A stretch of 64,000 nucleotides of DNA from an uncultured Muribaculaceae bacterium (GTDB taxonomy: Bacteria; Bacteroidota; Bacteroidia; Bacteroidales; Muribaculaceae), in assembly GCA_958436175.1 (NCBI GenBank), contig CAUBJF010000005.1, forward strand, positions 62,001 to 126,000, read 5' to 3'. Position numbers and translations under genes: made by a program. The notes under the pieces are model-generated. The model worked only from the letters and a program-made list of their open reading frames with translations. It searched no databases and was not told the DNA's origin. Shown piece after piece: positions 61,061-64,000 of this stretch; position 1 is the stretch's first letter, and every line of letters begins with the position of its first letter.

Positions 61061-61582
61061 TCAGAAATCGATCACCTCGAAGCCCAGCGCTCCCATCCTC
61101 TTTGTAAGCATCCTCCTCTGCCCTATCCTGAGTCTGCGGTAGCTCTCGGCTGTGACGGTCTGCTCTACGGAACTGCTGTCGGGCAGCATAACCTTGATGC
61201 GATAAGACTGCACTGTCCCGTTGGCGATATTTCTCCGCCCTACCCGGCGGTAGCGCGTATGCTCCTCCACATATTTATTGACTATCTCACCTTCCATCTC
61301 TATGCCATTGTCGGAAGCTGCAAAGAAATTGACAGCAAGAATCCCGGCACAGGCTATGAGCGCGAACACAAGAGTGTGGATTGACAATCTCAACACAGAG
61401 GAGGACAACGGAATCAGCCATATCCAGAACCGGCGCAGCAAAAACCAAAGAGCGAAAGCGAGAGCCAGTGCCGTCGCCACAAGAAACAACAGCGGAATAT
61501 GTGTACGGACGAACAAAGTCCAGCCCAGAGCTATCGAGGCCACGGCCAACAGTCCCAACAGATAATAGAAAAACTTCTTCAT
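61061..61582 (-). CDS. Unknown membrane protein
   Basis: A 173-aa protein with three or four hydrophobic segments (about residues 4-24, 28-48, 52-62, 68-90) and a C-terminal soluble domain of about 80 residues (MEGEIVNKYVEEHTRYRRVG, then SYRIKVMLPDSSSVEQTV). I cannot name the family. It is convergent with the lipoprotein gene and divergent from the malic-enzyme gene. Confidence 0.75.
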   Translation of the reverse strand: MKKFFYYLLGLLAVASIALGWTLFVRTHIPLLFLVATALALAFALWFLLRRFWIWLIPLSSSVLRLSIHTLVFALIACAGILAVNFFAASDNGIEMEGEIVNKYVEEHTRYRRVGRRNIANGTVQSYRIKVMLPDSSSVEQTVTAESYRRLRIGQRRMLTKRMGALGFEVIDF

Positions 61583-61694
61583 TGTCGACGTGTTTGGTTA
61601 AGACCCTGCAAAATTACAAAAAAGCATTCACAGATACCGATTGATAAAACCCGTAAGCTGTAGTATTTGTTAATCCTAAAAAAGCATCTGCATT

Positions 61695-63020
61695 ATGAAA
61701 AAAATACTCAGCACGCCCAAGGCACGTGCCCTCGCATACCACCGATACCCGAATCCGGGTAAAATAGAGATAGTCCCGACCAAACCTTTCTCGACACCGG
61801 AAGACCTCTCTCTGGCCTACTCGCCCGGTGTCGCGTTCCCATGCCTCGAAATCGCCCACAACGTCGACAACATATATAAATATACAGACCGCGGAAACAC
61901 CGTGGCCGTCATCTCCAACGGCACAGCAGTACTCGGCCTCGGCAACATAGGCCCGGAAGCTTCGAAGCCTGTCATGGAAGGCAAAGCAATGCTGTTCAGG
62001 ATATTCGCCGGGCTGAACGCCTTCGACATAGAGGTAGCGGAGACCGACCCTGCAAAGTTCATCGATGTCGTAAAATCCATCACCGCAGGCTTTGGAGGTA
62101 TAAACCTCGAAGATATAAAGGCGCCTGAATGTTTTACGATCGAAAAAGGCCTCATAGAAAGCTGCGACATCCCCGTGATGCACGATGACCAGCACGGAAC
62201 AGCAGTCATAGTCGCTGCTGCTATGATAAACGCCCTAATAATACAGAACAAAAAGATAGGGGATATCCGCATCGTAGTCAACGGAGCCGGTGCCGCAGCA
62301 ATAGCATGCACCAGGCTGCTGATATCGCTCGGCGCCGACAGACGAAATATTACGATGTGCGACAGCAAGGGTACGATACGGACAAGCCGTACCGACCTCA
62401 ACAGCCAGAAACGTGAATTTGCCGTCGATACCGAAGCAAAGACTCTGTCCGAAGTTATGAAAGATGCCGACGTATTCCTCGGACTGTCCGTGGCCGACTG
62501 TGTTACGCCCGAAATGGTGCGGAGCATGGCCGATCGCCCTGTTATCTTCGCCCTCGCAAATCCCAATCCAGAAATAGCGCACGACAAAGCTCTGGAGGCA
62601 CGTACCGACCTCATCTACGCCACAGGACGCTCCGACTATCCAAACCAGATCAACAATGTGCTGGGCTTCCCCTATATTTTCCGCGGCGCACTCGACTGCC
62701 GGGCTTCCGCAATAACCGAAGAGATGAAAATCGCTGCCGCTCATGCAATTGCCGAACTCGCCCGTCGTCACGTCCCGAACGAGGTCAAAGAACTTTACGG
62801 CGGGGAAGACCTCGCCTTCGGGCCGGAATACATTCTTCCTAAGCCTTTCGACCGCCGGCTGCTCACTGCAGTACCACCGGCCGTCGCCGCAGCCGCCGTC
62901 AACAGCGGAGTGGCACGCGACCCCATCAAAGACATCGAACGCTACGGCCGACAGCTCAGAAAATACGTCAGCGACACCGACAAGCATATGCGGCAGTACG
63001 TCGAAAGCATGGCGATATAG
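61695..63020 (+). CDS. Malic enzyme lacking the phosphotransacetylase domain
   Basis: A 441-aa enzyme converting malate to pyruvate, CO2 and NAD(P)H. Motifs: LSLAYSPGVAFPC (catalytic Tyr), VLGLGNIGPEASKPVMEGKAML, INLEDIKAPECFTIE, IPVMHDDQHGTAVI (metal site) and the Rossmann IRIVVNGAGAAAIACTRLL. Many Bacteroidota and Proteobacteria MaeB proteins have about 320 further residues of a phosphotransacetylase-like domain; here the frame stops after the NAD domain, so it is the short form. Cofactor preference cannot be read with certainty. Confidence 0.92.
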   Translation: MKKILSTPKARALAYHRYPNPGKIEIVPTKPFSTPEDLSLAYSPGVAFPCLEIAHNVDNIYKYTDRGNTVAVISNGTAVLGLGNIGPEASKPVMEGKAMLFRIFAGLNAFDIEVAETDPAKFIDVVKSITAGFGGINLEDIKAPECFTIEKGLIESCDIPVMHDDQHGTAVIVAAAMINALIIQNKKIGDIRIVVNGAGAAAIACTRLLISLGADRRNITMCDSKGTIRTSRTDLNSQKREFAVDTEAKTLSEVMKDADVFLGLSVADCVTPEMVRSMADRPVIFALANPNPEIAHDKALEARTDLIYATGRSDYPNQINNVLGFPYIFRGALDCRASAITEEMKIAAAHAIAELARRHVPNEVKELYGGEDLAFGPEYILPKPFDRRLLTAVPPAVAAAAVNSGVARDPIKDIERYGRQLRKYVSDTDKHMRQYVESMAI

Positions 63021-63047
63021 TCTCTTGACAGATACGCGGATTTTTCG

Positions 63048-63055
63048 TACCTTTG
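63048..63055 (+). promoter_or_regulatory. Promoter -7 box of gltX
   Basis: TACCTTTGC, with CTTGAC about 20 bases upstream and the ATG 36 bases downstream. Confidence 0.6.
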
Positions 63056-63091
63056 CAGAACATTAGAAACTTAGAAAAATCCACGATAGCA

Positions 63092-64000
63092 ATGTCGAAA
63101 GAAGATAGAGAAGTGCGCGTGCGCTTCGCGCCCTCGCCAACAGGCCCCCTCCATATCGGAGGTGTCAGGACAGCTTTATACAACTACCTCTTTGCACGCC
63201 AGAACGGCGGCAAGATGATCCTCCGCATCGAGGACACCGACAGTCAGCGTTTCGTTCCCGGAGCGGAGGAATATATCAACGAGGCCCTCGCATGGCTTGG
63301 CATCGGCATCGATGAAGGTGTGCGCGAAGGAGGCCCCTACGGCCCATACAAGCAGAGCGAGCGCCGCGACATCTACCGTGAACATGTCAAGATGCTTCTC
63401 GACCGTGGCAAGGCTTATATCGCTTTCGATACTCCTGCCGAGCTTGAGGCTCAGCGTGCCCAGCATCCCAACTTCCAGTACGATGCCTCGACTCGCGGCA
63501 GCCTCCGCAACTCCCTTGCCATGCCCAAGGAAGAAGTCGACCGTCTCCTTGCCGAAGGTACTCAGTACGTTGTCCGTTTCCTTGTCGAACCGGGCCGTGA
63601 TGTCGCCGTCAACGACCTTCTTCGTGGCACTGTGACCATCAAGAGCGATATCCTCGACGACAAAGTGCTCTATAAGAGTGCCGACGACCTTCCGACATAC
63701 CATCTCGCCAATATCGTCGACGACCACCTCATGAAGGTGACACACGTCATCCGTGGCGAAGAATGGCTCCCCTCGGCACCCCTCCACGTGCTTCTCTACG
63801 AAGCATTCGGATGGGCTGACACAGCTCCCGAGTTTGTACATCTTCCCCTCCTGCTCAAACCCGACGGCAAAGGTAAGCTCAGCAAGCGCGACGGCGACCG
63901 TCTCGGTTTCCCCGTCTTCCCACTCGAATGGCACGATCCCAAGACCGGCGACAAGGCCAGTGGATACCGTGAAAGCGGATATCTTCCCGAAGCTGTCATC
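63092..64000 (+). CDS. gltX: Glutamyl-tRNA synthetase, N-terminal part (cut by window edge)
   Basis: About 303 residues are visible, open to the right edge. The class-I signature is present: RFAPSPTGPLHIGGVRTALYNYLFA (HIGH-type motif) at residues 11-35, RIEDTDSQR, and the second motif GKLSKRDGDR near residue 268 that binds ATP. The enzyme charges tRNA-Glu. It has its own promoter downstream of the malic-enzyme gene. Confidence 0.95.
   Translation, partial: MSKEDREVRVRFAPSPTGPLHIGGVRTALYNYLFARQNGGKMILRIEDTDSQRFVPGAEEYINEALAWLGIGIDEGVREGGPYGPYKQSERRDIYREHVKMLLDRGKAYIAFDTPAELEAQRAQHPNFQYDASTRGSLRNSLAMPKEEVDRLLAEGTQYVVRFLVEPGRDVAVNDLLRGTVTIKSDILDDKVLYKSADDLPTYHLANIVDDHLMKVTHVIRGEEWLPSAPLHVLLYEAFGWADTAPEFVHLPLLLKPDGKGKLSKRDGDRLGFPVFPLEWHDPKTGDKASGYRESGYLPEAVI

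Noticed and set aside
62235..62987. 250-aa and 265-aa leftward frames opposite the malic enzyme
   Set aside because: Shadow frames of a conserved gene with intact catalytic motifs.
63176..63934. 252-aa leftward frame opposite gltX
   Set aside because: The plus strand carries both signature motifs of glutamyl-tRNA synthetase; the other strand has none.
1..64000. CRISPR array, prophage or intact insertion sequence
   Set aside because: No regularly spaced repeats, transposase, integrase or phage structural genes were found on reading the window.

Overview
The window is about 64 kb from a Bacteroidota chromosome, most likely a gut Bacteroidales; the family Muribaculaceae is a guess from gene style. 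Reasons: repeated TTTG / TAnnTTTG promoters, TonB-dependent receptors, a UpxY-type antiterminator in front of a polysaccharide locus, HmuY-family lipoprotein genes and OMP beta-barrel receptors paired with two-component systems. There are no rRNA genes, CRISPR arrays, intact transposases, prophage genes or recombinase genes. One tRNA gene (Gly, CCC) is present.

1-13.4 kb: one long leftward surface-polysaccharide operon. It starts with upxY and an unknown 277-aa protein, then UDP-glucose dehydrogenase, UDP-glucuronate epimerase, a hexapeptide acetyltransferase, a TupA-like ATP-grasp protein, an acyltransferase, Wzx, two glycosyltransferases, Wzy, a CDP-alcohol phosphotransferase-like protein and a cytidylyltransferase-oxidoreductase fusion that runs off the left edge. 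Just upstream of upxY lies a 201-bp segment bounded by 16-bp inverted repeats and holding one promoter. That promoter points away from the operon, so it looks like a phase-variable promoter captured in the OFF state.

13.6-31.6 kb: mixed chromosomal genes. These include an outer-membrane receptor divergent from a two-component system with tandem 22-bp-spaced repeats between them, ogt, tRNA-Gly, tryptophanase, a cupin/HxlR pair, a DUF1349/LuxR pair sharing a palindromic double promoter, and an AraC-controlled redox cluster in which a flavodoxin and an iron-type alcohol dehydrogenase have decayed.

31.6-42.7 kb: an envelope island with a two-component system, a phosphate-selective-type porin with a 50-residue membrane protein, two TonB-type receptors, a beta-helix lipoprotein and two PAP2 phosphatases.

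42.8-51.6 kb: the most interesting part. Two different rtcB RNA ligase genes (the second in an operon with prfH, release factor H) flank two WYL-domain regulators, a stand-alone DnaB-type ATPase, a PD-(D/E)XK nuclease-like protein, a metallophosphoesterase and small unknown proteins. Both rtcB promoters carry the same TGCGCAA-N5-TTGCGCA-type operator at the same distance from the -7 box, which links them into one regulon. A second palindrome (TTTAATCGGAAAT arms) marks the other WYL operon, and its half-site recurs at the same spacing at a neighbouring promoter. I read this as a regulated RNA/ribosome repair island with an attached uncharacterised WYL-ATPase module.

51.7-64 kb: rhodanese lipoprotein and YjbR genes, a seven-gene leftward haem/metal uptake operon (HmuY, TonB receptor, PepSY protein, ZIP transporter and others), a secreted esterase, a low-complexity acidic lipoprotein, malic enzyme and the start of gltX, which is cut by the right edge.
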